From Rhodocyclales bacterium (GTDB lineage Bacteria > Pseudomonadota > Gammaproteobacteria > Burkholderiales > Rhodocyclaceae): a stretch of 64,000 nucleotides of DNA. How positions within the stretch are numbered: the first letter of the stretch is position 1; the number at the start of each line of letters is the position of its first letter. Shown piece by piece: positions 40,701 through 49,239 of this stretch. The stretch spans positions 149,203-213,202 of the forward strand of contig JACRLX010000046.1 in the NCBI GenBank assembly GCA_016235165.1, read 5' to 3'. The notes under the pieces were generated by a model that did not search any database, was not told the DNA's origin, and was given only the letters and a program-made list of their open reading frames with translations. The translations under genes were made by a program, and so were the position numbers.

Positions 40701-41613
40701 GTACCTCAGCCCGGCGGTCAAGTTGCATATCGGGAACTCGAGTTACCTCTACAACGTCGACGCCGGCTACGTCAAACTCAAGGACTACGCCACCTCTGCC
40801 ACGCTCACCGAAAGCGCGTTCAACGCCCTCCCCAGCTACAACCGCGGCAATGTCGGCAGCCTCGCGATCAACATGCCGGTAGACGCCTTCACGCCGAAGA
40901 ACTGGTGGGGTGACGGCACGACACCCCGCTCAGGACTGCATCCCACAGTCACCGGTTGCGTGAAGTCATCCGCAGCAGGAACCGTGTTCAACATGTTCCA
41001 GCCCGTCATGCCGCCCACCAACGGCACCGATGGGCCCGGCACGAACAAGACCGATGCCACGGGCGTGAGGCACAACGGAGCCCTGGTAATCCAGGTGATC
41101 AAGGCGGCCACGCCCTACAGCGCCATCGAGGAAAGCATTCCCGGTCGTCCGGAATACGGCTGGCGGGTCAAGTCCGCGGATTTCGAGACCTACGTCCTCG
41201 CGGAGTGGACGACCTTCTGGCACCACCCGAACGGAAAGTGCTATGGAGTGGCCGGCTGGACATATGCACCGACGGAAGATACCGGATCGTCCGTTCCCGT
41301 GACTCCGGCGGCAGGTTCGACCGACCCGAAGATCGGTGCCTTCGGGGCCGCCCAGGGAACCGCCATTTCGGTGACCGTCACCGTCTCCGGCAATGTCACC
41401 ACGACGGTCATCACCTACATCAGCGGCGCCACCACAACCGTCGTAAAGACCCGAAACAGTGACGGCACGGCAACCATCGTCACCACCAACTCGGACGGCA
41501 CTTCGACCACCGAAAACGTTGCCGACCAGGCAGGAAACGTCGTCAGTGGCGGCGATGAAAAAGGCGGCCAGGCGAAGACCGGCCGCATTTCCTGGACCGA
41601 ACTTTTCCGATGA
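37726..41613 (+). CDS. pilY1: PilY1-type tip adhesin with N-terminal propeller and long C-terminal extension
   Basis: This 1295-residue protein has an N-terminal hydrophobic signal segment, then directly the PilY1 propeller domain (about residues 150-650). Features include GDVIHSRPYYL, LFVGANDGMLHAIDA, GLGAGGKGLFALDVTDP, a calcium-loop-like DTNNDGIADRIYAGDIDG and VNFGTGRMF. The N-terminal von Willebrand-like region of Pseudomonas PilY1 is missing. Instead about 600 residues follow the propeller: Thr/Ser/Gly-rich segments (about 700-850), Cys-containing globular parts and a repetitive Thr-rich tail. PilY1 controls pilus extension/retraction and adhesion, often through calcium. The domain order is reversed compared with the textbook form. 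Confidence 0.9.
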   Translation: MNTRKLLIAALIVGATTAVGYLIAATSFLPTPTADQQPVGYVGQLEITNFAVPNGGSTVFRTEYEREYWSGNVYAYPVDSYGNINTASEWWTGGAAAHIISQNYDTGRLIGTMKDDGTKIAFRWASLSATQQTSIGDVTEGPKILNYVRGERNNELTNGGTYRNRNPLTVFGDVIHSRPYYLTHTVSGVSRPVLFVGANDGMLHAIDARTDSNGGNELWAYVPSMLIGQLNKLTVNPYVHTYFVDGGLNVAEVVISSADKKVLVSGLGAGGKGLFALDVTDPLATTESGVASKLLWEITPTKINATASASYANLGYTYGTPLIVKLNNGSWAAIIGNGYNNSGSYGGVLYIIDISNGSLIKALNAGSGTSASPSGLSSPSAIDTNNDGIADRIYAGDIDGRLYKFDISDADPANWTSTLLYTTSPAQAITMAPAVALHTQGGYMVNFGTGRMFTTGTGNDDTDTSTFYAYGVWDGAPVANAVMLTQTLTEQTFYPNTASATALTNGTRVRTVTNNTPNWTSGAANHKGWKVALPAGERIVGDTVFIENSRFYFNSHDPTKLHTTPTPNGDNWLMELNYMNGGSAETPFLDLNGDLLLSNNDRIKYKTGDTLPTSPTAKAIGDVVVNGSGAIDYTSLPVGKFTSNGVSSHPILIQLTSLNTTLHNQNPDVTIPTPPTALGVAGGHFDEDVYYGSPNICAGSTTGGSSATATITVGSTGSTFPATLGGIQVDGTTIVPALTTSNITNGTATTTNATTIKNQVAGGYTATVSGNVITVSAPSGASYNGKTFTILAGTSAPGSPATTPTDGVLKITDVTKNKSDVSVKCGGTYVTGAPGDITSLNDNDKWDRLDALFTKIHGKTVNSYTTTCSKVLASGKTDRLDCSIAAPAGPSACATFTLKQITASTNTGPSGGSAATGYDNLAPYLTSSGLFAGGADGSFVATSCTSKSHTHQYDDKFDRTGVNMLNASVTALNISNAIASTSTEFKVLAQNQYLSPAVKLHIGNSSYLYNVDAGYVKLKDYATSATLTESAFNALPSYNRGNVGSLAINMPVDAFTPKNWWGDGTTPRSGLHPTVTGCVKSSAAGTVFNMFQPVMPPTNGTDGPGTNKTDATGVRHNGALVIQVIKAATPYSAIEESIPGRPEYGWRVKSADFETYVLAEWTTFWHHPNGKCYGVAGWTYAPTEDTGSSVPVTPAAGSTDPKIGAFGAAQGTAISVTVTVSGNVTTTVITYISGATTTVVKTRNSDGTATIVTTNSDGTSTTENVADQAGNVVSGGDEKGGQAKTGRISWTELFR

Positions 41614-41636
41614 TTACAACAACCAAGGAACAAGCC

Positions 41637-42092
41637 ATGAAACGATTTTCCCTGTCCCGCGGGCACGCTGGCTTCACGCTGATCGAGCTGATGATCGTTG
41701 TCGTCATCGTCGGCATACTCCTCGGCATCGCCGTGCCAAATTACCGTGATTACATCGTCAAGGCGAGCCGGGAGGCGGCGAAGACCGAACTCCTGCAACT
41801 GGCCAACCTGCAGGAGAAGATCTTTCTCAACAGCAACAATTACGGATTTTCGGTAACCAGTGCCTATACCGGCCAATCGACTGGCGGCTTGGGCAGGACA
41901 AGCGGCAAGACCGAGGACGGCAAGTACGACATTGTCTTGTACGCCTCCGATACCGGCACCACCCTGATGACCGCCGTCGGTCAGTATTACCGTCTGGCTG
42001 CGGTACCCGTTGCCGGATCGACCCAGGCCAGCGACGGCACGATCACCATCAGCTCGGATGGCCGCAAGGTTCGCGGCACCGGTTCCTGGTAA
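41637..42092 (+). CDS. pilE: Type IV pilin PilE-like minor pilin
   Basis: The 151-residue prepilin has HAGFTLIELMIVVVIVGILL (cleavage Gly-Phe, Glu at +5) and VPNYRDYIVKASREAAKTEL, followed by LANLQEKIFLNSNNYGFSV and a short globular domain. In this operon position (last gene after pilY1) it corresponds to PilE, a minor pilin, not the main pilin PilA. GAACAAGCC precedes the ATG at 41637. The globular domain lacks the paired C-terminal cysteines of major pilins. Confidence 0.9.
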   Translation: MKRFSLSRGHAGFTLIELMIVVVIVGILLGIAVPNYRDYIVKASREAAKTELLQLANLQEKIFLNSNNYGFSVTSAYTGQSTGGLGRTSGKTEDGKYDIVLYASDTGTTLMTAVGQYYRLAAVPVAGSTQASDGTITISSDGRKVRGTGSW

Positions 42093-42123
42093 CCCGCAAC
42101 CATATAGAAAGAGGAAAAAACCC

Positions 42124-42498
42124 GTGTTCGCCTTCGTCAAGACCTTACTCAGGAAAGAGCCTGAATTCGACGAACTCTCGTTCGAAGAAATCCACGAGCG
42201 CATCGCTCGGCTGCAACCGCGGCGCGACGAGCTCAAGTCGCTGCTCGCTCGCGCCGATGCCGACGAATCCGCCCGGCACCGCTCTGAAGCCTGGCGGGCG
42301 CAAATGAAGGCCCGCCTGCTCGAAGCAGATACGAAACGCGACTTGGCGCAAGCAACCCGGATCGAACAGGAACTGGCCGAAGCCAGCAAACGTCGCGAAA
42401 AGATCGAAGCGGGCGCCCGTGCGCTGGTTGAAGAACTCAACGGCATCGAGGACCAGATCGAGTTGCTGACCCGCGCTCTCGACAAACTCTCGCGCTGA
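42124..42498 (+). CDS. Coiled-coil hypothetical protein downstream of pilE
   Basis: The protein starts at GTG 42124, after AGAAAGAGGA at good spacing, and is 124 residues long. It is highly charged and helical: ELSFEEIHERIARLQPRRDE, LKARLLEADTKRDLAQATRI-type heptads and ALVEELNGIEDQIELLTRAL, predicting one long coiled coil. There is no signal peptide or membrane segment. It lies 31 bases after pilE and is probably the last gene of the operon. I do not recognise the family. Confidence 0.68.
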   Translation: MFAFVKTLLRKEPEFDELSFEEIHERIARLQPRRDELKSLLARADADESARHRSEAWRAQMKARLLEADTKRDLAQATRIEQELAEASKRREKIEAGARALVEELNGIEDQIELLTRALDKLSR

Positions 42499-42623
42499 CT
42501 GGCAGCCAGCTCACGAGAAAGGTCTGGTGCTTTCCTAACGGAAAAACCACGCCCTAGTACAATCGCCCGTCCCGGTCCTTTGATCCATCGAGGTCAAGCC
42601 TTGGTTTCGCGACGGCTTAATTC

Positions 42624-43838
42624 GTGAACGTCCATGCCCCAACGCTTTTCGCGTTCGCGCTGGCATTTCTGCTGCTCGTCGCGATCACGGCATTTGCCCT
42701 CTGGTCCTGGCGGAGCAGGGAAAGCCTGGCACAACGCAGGCGCGCGGCGGAGCAGGCCCTGCGCACTTCCGAGGACAGGGTCAAGCTCATCTCGGGCCAG
42801 TTGCCGGTGGCGATGTTCGAATACGTCGCCGCTCCGATCCCTGCCTTCCGCTCGATCAGCGACGGCGTCTCCCGCCTGCTCCCAGTCTCCGCCAACGAGA
42901 TCCTCGCCGAGTCAGCCGCCTTCTTCGAGGGCATCGATCCCGATGACCGCGCCGGGCTGACCTGGCGCGATGCCGCCACGCCGCCACCACGCGATTTCGC
43001 CTGGGTGGGCCGCAGCCACGACTCCGGTTCCGGGCAGCGCTGGCTACAGATCCGTGCCACCACGGGACTTACCGCCTCGGGAGAACTCGCCGTGCACGGT
43101 GTCATGCTCGATGTGTCCGCCCTGATGGAAACACAGCACGCGCTCGAACGGTCCCGCGCCGAACTGCGCCAGCTCGCTAGCCACCGCGAGGAACGCGTGG
43201 AACAGGAGCGCGCGCGCCTGGCGCGCGAATTCCACGACGAGCTGGGGCAGGTGCTGACCACCGCGCGGATGCAGGCGCAGCTGCTGGTCCGCCAGTTGCC
43301 GGACGACGCCGAGGCGGCGCGCGGCGCGGCGCGCGACATCGAAACCATGATTGGCGACGCCAGCCGCAGCGTCAAGGCGATCGCTTCGGATCTGCGTCCG
43401 GCGGCGCTCAACCTTGGCCTCGCCGCCGCCGTCGAATGGCTGGCGGGGCGCGTGCTCGGCCCAGCCGGCGTCGGCTACCAGGTTTCGATCGCGGCGGCGG
43501 CGGACCGCCTCGACGACGGCCATGCCATCGGCCTGTTTCGTATCGTCCAGGAATCGCTGAACAACATCGTGCGCCACGCCGGGGCGAGTCGGGTGCATAT
43601 CACGCTGGGGCGGATCGACGCCGAGTTGCACCTGCTGGTGGAGGACGACGGCAAGGGATTCGATGCCGCGGGAGTCGACCACGCCACCCACTTTGGCTTG
43701 CTCGGCATCTCCGAACGCGTTACCGCGCTGGGAGGAAGTCTGGAGATCGACAGCAGTCCGGGCGGCGGGACCCGGCTCTCCGTCTGCCTGCCGCTAGCCA
43801 CGCCGGAGTCCGGCGCGACAGACGGAGCCACCCCGTGA
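42624..43838 (+). CDS. NarX/UhpB-type sensor histidine kinase
   Basis: The 404-residue protein (GTG start 42624) has one N-terminal membrane helix (about 8-28), a PAS-like region (about 50-170), a HisKA_3 dimerisation domain with the phospho-His in ARLAREFHDELGQVLT, and a HATPase domain with VQESLNNIVRHAGASRV, DDGKGFD and FGLLGISERVTALGG. This kinase class pairs with LuxR-type regulators, and the next gene is one, overlapping in GTGA. The 125-base upstream gap includes TACAAT at 42558, a possible -10 element. The signal is unknown; a PAS fold suggests a small ligand or redox cue. Confidence 0.93.
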   Translation: MNVHAPTLFAFALAFLLLVAITAFALWSWRSRESLAQRRRAAEQALRTSEDRVKLISGQLPVAMFEYVAAPIPAFRSISDGVSRLLPVSANEILAESAAFFEGIDPDDRAGLTWRDAATPPPRDFAWVGRSHDSGSGQRWLQIRATTGLTASGELAVHGVMLDVSALMETQHALERSRAELRQLASHREERVEQERARLAREFHDELGQVLTTARMQAQLLVRQLPDDAEAARGAARDIETMIGDASRSVKAIASDLRPAALNLGLAAAVEWLAGRVLGPAGVGYQVSIAAAADRLDDGHAIGLFRIVQESLNNIVRHAGASRVHITLGRIDAELHLLVEDDGKGFDAAGVDHATHFGLLGISERVTALGGSLEIDSSPGGGTRLSVCLPLATPESGATDGATP

Positions 43839-44467
43839 TCCGGATCATCACCGCCGACGACCATACCCTGTTCCGCCTCGGTTTGCGCCAGATGCTGCAT
43901 TCCTTCGCCGGGCTGGAAGTGGTCAAGGAAGCCACCGACGCAAGCGAGGCGCTAGCGGCAGCCAGGCGCGGTGGCGCCGATGTCGTCATCCTCGACCTGA
44001 CCATGCCGGGTGCCACCGGCACCAGCCTGATCGAGCAGATCCGCCTGTCCTGCCCGGCCCTGCCGATACTGGTGCTGAGCATGCACGACGAGCCGGGCAC
44101 GGTCAGGCGGGCGCTGCAAGCCGGCGCCTCCGGCTACATCACCAAAGGATCGAGTCCCGACGTACTGTTCATGGCGGTTACCCGTGTCGCCGGCGGCGAA
44201 CGCTTCGTCGATCCCACCCTGGCCGAATCCATGGCGCTGGAATCCATCGCGCTCGAGCGCGACGATCCGCAAAAACTGCTGAGTCCGCGCGAATGGCAGG
44301 TACTGGGATTGATCGCGAAAGGCGTGGCGCTGGCGCAGATCGCAGAGCAACTGCACCTGAGCCCGAAAACCGTAACCACGCACAAGGCCCACCTGATGGA
44401 AAAGCTGGGCATCGAGAACAATGCCGACCTGATCCGCTATGCGGTCGAACACAAGCTCGCCGACTAG
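43835..44467 (+). CDS. LuxR/NarL-family response regulator
   Basis: The 210-residue protein has a receiver domain with IRIITADDHTLFRLGLRQML, the phospho-Asp in VVILDLTMPG and the conserved Lys in GASGYITKGSSPD. A C-terminal LuxR helix-turn-helix follows (KLLSPREWQVLGLIAKG, LSPKTVTTHKAHLMEKLGI). It starts at GTG 43835 inside the kinase stop. It is probably activated by the adjacent NarX-type kinase. The next gene, lldD, lies only 24 bases downstream in the same direction, so the regulator and the lactate dehydrogenase may be transcribed together. Confidence 0.94.
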   Translation: MIRIITADDHTLFRLGLRQMLHSFAGLEVVKEATDASEALAAARRGGADVVILDLTMPGATGTSLIEQIRLSCPALPILVLSMHDEPGTVRRALQAGASGYITKGSSPDVLFMAVTRVAGGERFVDPTLAESMALESIALERDDPQKLLSPREWQVLGLIAKGVALAQIAEQLHLSPKTVTTHKAHLMEKLGIENNADLIRYAVEHKLAD

Positions 44468-44491
44468 GCGCGACGCAACGGAGGACCGCCC

Positions 44492-45664
44492 ATGAACCCC
44501 GACGACACCCGCGGCCTCGGCCTCGTCCCCGCCACCGCCGCCGATTACCGCGAGCTGGCGCGGCGACGCCTGCCGCGCCACCTGTTCGACTACATGGATG
44601 GCGCCGCCTATGACGAAGTCACCGCCGGCGACAACCTGCGCGGCTTGCAGCGCCTGAGGCTGCGCCAGCGCGTATTGCGCGACGTCTCCACGCTCGGCCT
44701 GGCGACTCGGGTAGTGGGTCAGGAACTTGCCTTGCCGCTTGCGCTGGCCCCGATCGGCATCGCCGGCGCCTTCGCCCGCCGCGCCGAGGTGCAGGCCGCG
44801 CGCGCCGCCGAGTCCGCCGGCATCCCGTTCTGCGAATCGACGGTGTCGATCTGCTCGATCGAAGAAGTCCGCGCCGCCACCAAGGCGCCCTTTTGGTACC
44901 AGCTCTATGTCATGCGCGACCGCGGCTTTGCCCGCGAACTGATGCACAGGGCACAGGCCGCCGGCTGCCCGGTGCTGGTGCTGACGGTCGACCTCGCGGT
45001 GATGGGTGCGCGTTACCGTGACATCCGCAACGGCATGGCCGGCGGCCTCGCCTTGGGCGGCAAGCTGCGCAAGGCCTGGGACATCCTTTCCCATCCCGGC
45101 TGGCTGCTCGATGTAGCGGTCAAGGGAAAGCCGCTGACCTTCGGCAACCTTACCCGCGCCGTGCCGGATGCGCGCAGCCTGCCGCAGTTCAAGGCCTGGG
45201 TGGACAGCCAGTTCGATCCCGCGGTGACCTGGAACGACATCGCCTGGGTGCGCGAGAACTGGCCGGGCAAGATCCTGCTCAAGGGCGTGCTCGATGTCGA
45301 GGATGCACGGCAGGCAGCCGCCGTCGGCGCCGACGGCATCGTCGTCTCCAACCACGGTGGGCGCCAGCTCGATGGCGTCGAGGCGAGCATCGCCGCCCTG
45401 CCCCGCATCGCCGATGCGGTCGGTGACCGACTGGAGTTGCTGATGGACGGTGGCGTCCGGAGCGGCCTCGACGTGGTCAAGGCGCTGGCGCTGGGGGCCA
45501 AGGCCTGCCTGATCGGCCGCGCCTGGGCCTATGCCGTCGCCGCGCATGGCGAAGCCGGCGTAGCCCATGTGCTGGCGACGATGAAGAAGGAAATCGAGGT
45601 GGCGCTGGCGCTGACCGGCGTCACCAACCTTGCCGCGCTCGACCGCAAGGCCCTGCTGGACTGA
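44492..45664 (+). CDS. lldD: FMN-dependent L-lactate dehydrogenase (alpha-hydroxy acid oxidase family)
   Basis: The 390-residue protein has the FMN and substrate motifs of the LldD/glycolate-oxidase family: LFDYMDGAAYDEVT, LPLALAPIGIAGAFARRAE, FWYQLYVMRDRG, VLTVDLAVMGARYRDIRNG, and SNHGGRQLDGVEAS with the catalytic His, then LLMDGGVRSGLDVVKALALG. It oxidises L-lactate to pyruvate at the membrane, passing electrons to quinone; related 2-hydroxy acids are possible substrates. CGGAGGA precedes the ATG. Its partner context is a NarX/NarL-type system, not the usual LldR/LldP. Confidence 0.93.
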   Translation: MNPDDTRGLGLVPATAADYRELARRRLPRHLFDYMDGAAYDEVTAGDNLRGLQRLRLRQRVLRDVSTLGLATRVVGQELALPLALAPIGIAGAFARRAEVQAARAAESAGIPFCESTVSICSIEEVRAATKAPFWYQLYVMRDRGFARELMHRAQAAGCPVLVLTVDLAVMGARYRDIRNGMAGGLALGGKLRKAWDILSHPGWLLDVAVKGKPLTFGNLTRAVPDARSLPQFKAWVDSQFDPAVTWNDIAWVRENWPGKILLKGVLDVEDARQAAAVGADGIVVSNHGGRQLDGVEASIAALPRIADAVGDRLELLMDGGVRSGLDVVKALALGAKACLIGRAWAYAVAAHGEAGVAHVLATMKKEIEVALALTGVTNLAALDRKALLD

Positions 45665-45668
45665 AAAT

Positions 45669-45692
45669 CGCCGTCCCCCGGGCGCCGACTTT
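45669..45692 (-). repeat. Dispersed 24-bp element, copy 5 (between lldD and hyfI)
   Basis: On the minus strand: AAAGTCGGCGCC, CGGGGG, ACGGCG. It lies between convergent lldD and the hyfI-like gene, so it cannot be explained by coding sequence. With GGGCGC near 45680 and GCGCCC-like bases near 45702 it might also fold, but no clear T-run terminator follows. Confidence 0.55.
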
Positions 45693-45706
45693 TGCGGCGG
45701 CGCGCC

Positions 45707-46225
45707 CTACTTCGCCGCGCCTACCGCCGCGAGTATGCCCTGCATCATCGCCAGCGGCGTCGGCGGGCAGCCGGGCACGCGCACATCGACCGGCAGCACC
45801 TCGCTGACGGCGCCGCAACTGGCGTAGCTCTTGCCGAAGACGCCGGCATTGCAGCCGCAATCGCCGATCGCCACCACCAGCTTGGGATCGGGCGTGCACT
45901 CATAGGCGCGCAGCAGCGCGTTCTCCATGTTTTTCGTCACCGGCCCGCTGACCAGCAGCATGTCGGCATGGCGCGGGCTGGCGACGAACTTGATCCCCTT
46001 GCCTTCGAGGTTGTAGTAGGGATTGTTCATCGCATGCACTTCCAGCTCGCAGGCATTGCAAGAGCCGGCATCGACTTCGCGGATGGTCAGGGCGCGGCCG
46101 AGGATGGCCAGCAGTTCGTCATGCAGGCGGCCGATCTCGCGCTCGATGCCGTCGGCGTCGGTGGCGGCGGCTGCCGGCTCGGTGAGGATGCCGGTGCGGA
46201 AGATATGCCTGAGCAGCGGGATCAC
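45707..46225 (-). CDS. Hydrogenase-4/complex-I-like small Fe-S subunit (HyfI/NuoB type)
   Basis: The 172-residue protein keeps the NuoB-type cluster ligands: CysCys-like region GSCNACELEVHAM, then GDCGCNAGVFG and VPGCPPTPLAM. The proximal [4Fe-4S] (N2-like) cluster should therefore form. GTG 46225 overlaps the large-subunit stop as GTGA. In Hyf/Hyc complexes this subunit passes electrons between the Fe-S chain and the large subunit. Here the large subunit lacks its metal site (see HyfG-type gene), so the cluster must serve another electron pathway. It is the last gene of the leftward module. Confidence 0.9.
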   Translation of the reverse strand: MIPLLRHIFRTGILTEPAAAATDADGIEREIGRLHDELLAILGRALTIREVDAGSCNACELEVHAMNNPYYNLEGKGIKFVASPRHADMLLVSGPVTKNMENALLRAYECTPDPKLVVAIGDCGCNAGVFGKSYASCGAVSEVLPVDVRVPGCPPTPLAMMQGILAAVGAAK

Positions 46226-47784
46226 AGATCCACCCCCGAATACGACAGATTGAAGGACTTGTTGATCAGCGGGAAGTCCGGAACGATGTCCTTCAGCACC
46301 GCGAACTCCAGCGCCAGCCAGGCCTGCCAGGAGGGATCGTGGGGATGGACGCGGGCCAGGCGGCCCTCCCCGTCCAGTTCGACACCGACGATCACCTCGC
46401 CGCGCCAGCCCTCGATCACACCCAGCCCCCGACCGCCCGGCAGCGGCGCCGGTTCGACGCGCGTTTCGCCCGCCGGCATGCCCACCGCCAGCAGGCGCAG
46501 CAGGCGCAGGGATTCGAAGACCTCGTCGAAGCGCACGGCGACGCGGGCGGCGACATCGCCGCGCTCGTCGGTAGCCGGGCGCACGCCCAGCGCCGCGTAG
46601 GGCGGCGGCGGCGTATAGCCCTGGCGATGGGCTCGGCCGTCGAGCAGCACGCCAGTGGCGCGCGCCGCCATGCCGGAGAGCGACAGCTCCTGCGCCAGAT
46701 CGCGATCGATGGTGCCGGTGGTGACGAAACGGTCCTGCAAACCGGCGTGTTCGTCGTACAGCGCGCGCAAGGCCTTTACCGCCGGCTCCATGGCCGCGCA
46801 CTGCTCAACGATGGCGTTCAGGGCCGCCGCATCGACGTCGACCGCCACGCCGCCCGGGACGATGCGATCGAACAGGAAACGGTGGCCGAAAACCTTTGCA
46901 TTGAGCCGCACCCAGTCTTCCTTGAGGCGCAGGAACTGGGTCAGGCCGAAGGCGAAGGCGGCATCGTTGCCCAGCGCACCCAGATCGCCCAGGTGATTGG
47001 CGACGCGCTCGCGCTCCAGCATCAGGGCGCGCAAGGCCAGCGCGCGCGGCGGCGGCGCGGCGCCGCAGGCGGACTCCACCGCATCGGCATAGGCCCAGGC
47101 ATAGGCGCAGCTCGAATCGCCCGAAACGCGGCCGACCAGTTGCGCGCCGCGCGCCAAGTCGGCGCCGCCGAACAGGCGCTCGACGCCCTTGTGCTGGTAG
47201 CCCAGGCGTTGTTCCAGCTTGAGCACACGCTCGCCCACCACGGAAAAGCGGAAATGCCCCGGCTCGATGATGCCGGCATGGATGGGCCCAACCGGAATTT
47301 CGTGCGCGCCTTCGCCACCGAGCTTGACGAAATCGTAGTCGGTCGGCCGGTTGGCGAACTCGGGCGGATCGCCGGCATCATGGCGCAAGGGATACCAGCC
47401 GGCCGGCCAACCGCCGTGACGCAGCCAGGGCCGCTGGTCGCCACCCTCGGTGGCGATGCCGACCATGTCGCGCGTGGTGCGCTGCATGCGGTTCGCCGCC
47501 GCGAACAGTTCGGCGAGATCGGGATAATGTGGTGCGTCAGCGGGCAGGTCGAGACCCACCCAGAGGTGGCCGGGATCGCAGCCGAACACGCAGTGCAGGT
47601 GGAAGCCTTCGCCAGTCCGGCGGCAGTCGGTACCCCAGATCGCCGCAATGCGCCCGCCGCCACGTCGCACCGATTCGGCGAAGTGGCGCAGGGCGAATCC
47701 GCTCGGCGCCTCGCCGCACCAAATCGGCGCACCCTGGCCCGGCTGCGGCGCGAAATCGATGTGCGGATCGTCGAAGAAATGCAT
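46222..47784 (-). CDS. HyfG/NuoCD-like large subunit lacking the NiFe-site cysteines
   Basis: The 520-residue protein joins a NuoC-like N-terminal domain (about 1-150) to a NuoD/HycE-like large subunit: VGPIHAGIIEPGHFRFSVVG, LEQRLGYQHKGVERLF, ERERVANHLGDLGALGNDAA. Hydrogenases have RVCGIC and DPCxxC motifs that bind nickel and iron. Here the matching places read GRVSGDSSC and NLSYSGVDL, so all four ligand cysteines are gone. It therefore cannot be an ordinary hydrogenase. This is the feature used to define Ehr (Ech-hydrogenase-related) complexes. Start ATG 47784, 3 bases after the HyfF-type stop. Confidence 0.92.
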   Translation of the reverse strand: MHFFDDPHIDFAPQPGQGAPIWCGEAPSGFALRHFAESVRRGGGRIAAIWGTDCRRTGEGFHLHCVFGCDPGHLWVGLDLPADAPHYPDLAELFAAANRMQRTTRDMVGIATEGGDQRPWLRHGGWPAGWYPLRHDAGDPPEFANRPTDYDFVKLGGEGAHEIPVGPIHAGIIEPGHFRFSVVGERVLKLEQRLGYQHKGVERLFGGADLARGAQLVGRVSGDSSCAYAWAYADAVESACGAAPPPRALALRALMLERERVANHLGDLGALGNDAAFAFGLTQFLRLKEDWVRLNAKVFGHRFLFDRIVPGGVAVDVDAAALNAIVEQCAAMEPAVKALRALYDEHAGLQDRFVTTGTIDRDLAQELSLSGMAARATGVLLDGRAHRQGYTPPPPYAALGVRPATDERGDVAARVAVRFDEVFESLRLLRLLAVGMPAGETRVEPAPLPGGRGLGVIEGWRGEVIVGVELDGEGRLARVHPHDPSWQAWLALEFAVLKDIVPDFPLINKSFNLSYSGVDL

Positions 47785-47787
47785 GGT

Positions 47788-49239
47788 TCAGCCAAGCATG
47801 CGCGCGGCCTCGTGGAACCAGCGCGTGAGATACGGTGGAATCCACAGCCCGAGCATCAGCACGATGCCGAGATGCAGGAAGACCGGCGTGATCGCCGGGG
47901 CATGCGGCAGGCGCCTGGCCGTGGTTTGGCCAAAGACCATCGGCTGCACCTTGCCGAAAATCGAGGCGAAGGCCACGCCCAGCGCCAGCAGCAGGATGGG
48001 GATGGCCCAGGGGTAGTGGCGCATGGCATGCGTCAGGATCATGAACTCGCTGGCGAAGACGCCGAAGGGCGGCATGCCGAGGATGGCCAGGGTACCCAGC
48101 ATCAGGCCCCAGCCGATCAGCGGATTGATGCGGATCAGGCCGCTGATGTTCTCGATCAACTGGGTGCCGGTTTTTTGCGAGGCGTGGCCGACGGCGAAGA
48201 AGATCGCCGACTTGGTCAGCGAATGCATGGTCATGTGCAGCAGGCCGGCGAAGTTGGCGATCGGCCCGCCCATGCCGAAGGCAAAGGTGATCAGGCCCAT
48301 GTGCTCGATCGACGAGTAGGCGAACATGCGCTTGACATCCTTCTGCCGCGACAGGAAGAAGGCCGCAACCAGCAGCGTGAACAGGCCAAAGCCGATCATC
48401 AGGTTCCCGGCATAGCCTTCCGGCAGGGCGCCGTCGGCCAGCACCTTGCAACGCAGGATGGCGTACAGCGCGACATTCAGCAACAGCCCGGAAAGCACCG
48501 CGGAAACCGGCGTCGGGCCTTCGGCATGGGCATCCGGCAGCCAGTTGTGCAGGGGTGCGAGGCCGACCTTGGTGCCATAGCCGACCAGCAGGAAGATGAA
48601 GGCCAGCGCCATGATCGCCGGTTCGAGCTGGGCCTTGACGCCGACCAGATGGGTCCACAACAGGGCGTTGCCGGTGGCGCCAAGCACGCGCTCGGCAGCG
48701 AAATAGAGCAGCACGGTGCCGAACAGGGCCTGGGCGATGCCGACGCCGCAGAGGATGAAATACTTCCACGCCGCTTCCAGGCTGGCCGGGGTGCGGTAAA
48801 GCGACACCAACAGCACCGTGGTCAGCGTCGCCGCCTCCATCGCCACCCAGAGGATGCCGAGGTTGTTGGTGGTCAGCGCCGCCAGCATGGTGAACATGAA
48901 GAGCTGGTACATGCTCTTGTAGAGGCGCAGGCGCGGCTTCGAAAGGCGGCCGTGGTCGCGCTCGTTCCGCATGTAGGGCCCGGAGAAGATGCTGGTGGTG
49001 AGGCCGACGAAGGCTGTCAGGGTAACGAAGAAGACGTTCAGCGAGTCGATGAAGAACTGCTCGCCGAAGGCAAAGCGCGGGCCGTTGGCGACGATCTCGA
49101 CGGTCAGCCCGGCGGCGGCGAGGAAGGTGCCGAGGCTGGCCAGCACGTTAATGTTGGGCGCCCAGTCGCGCTCGCCCACCACGGTCAACAGCGCGCCGCT
49201 GACGAGGGGGATGGCAAGCATGAGGACGAAGAAATCCAT
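47788..49239 (-). CDS. Antiporter-like membrane subunit (HyfF/NuoN type)
   Basis: The 483-residue protein has about 14 membrane helices and Mrp/Nuo antiporter-like motifs: LWVAMEAATLTTVLLVSLYR, KVGLAPLHNWLPDAHAEGPT, KRMFAYSSIEHMGLITFAFG and HSLTKSAIFFAVGH. The lysines and glutamate of the proton channel (Lys in YGTKVGLAP, Glu in MEAATL) are present. This subunit type couples redox work to ion movement. Its start shares one base with the HyfE-type stop. Together with the HyfB-type gene the module has two such channels. Confidence 0.93.
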   Translation of the reverse strand: MDFFVLMLAIPLVSGALLTVVGERDWAPNINVLASLGTFLAAAGLTVEIVANGPRFAFGEQFFIDSLNVFFVTLTAFVGLTTSIFSGPYMRNERDHGRLSKPRLRLYKSMYQLFMFTMLAALTTNNLGILWVAMEAATLTTVLLVSLYRTPASLEAAWKYFILCGVGIAQALFGTVLLYFAAERVLGATGNALLWTHLVGVKAQLEPAIMALAFIFLLVGYGTKVGLAPLHNWLPDAHAEGPTPVSAVLSGLLLNVALYAILRCKVLADGALPEGYAGNLMIGFGLFTLLVAAFFLSRQKDVKRMFAYSSIEHMGLITFAFGMGGPIANFAGLLHMTMHSLTKSAIFFAVGHASQKTGTQLIENISGLIRINPLIGWGLMLGTLAILGMPPFGVFASEFMILTHAMRHYPWAIPILLLALGVAFASIFGKVQPMVFGQTTARRLPHAPAITPVFLHLGIVLMLGLWIPPYLTRWFHEAARMLG

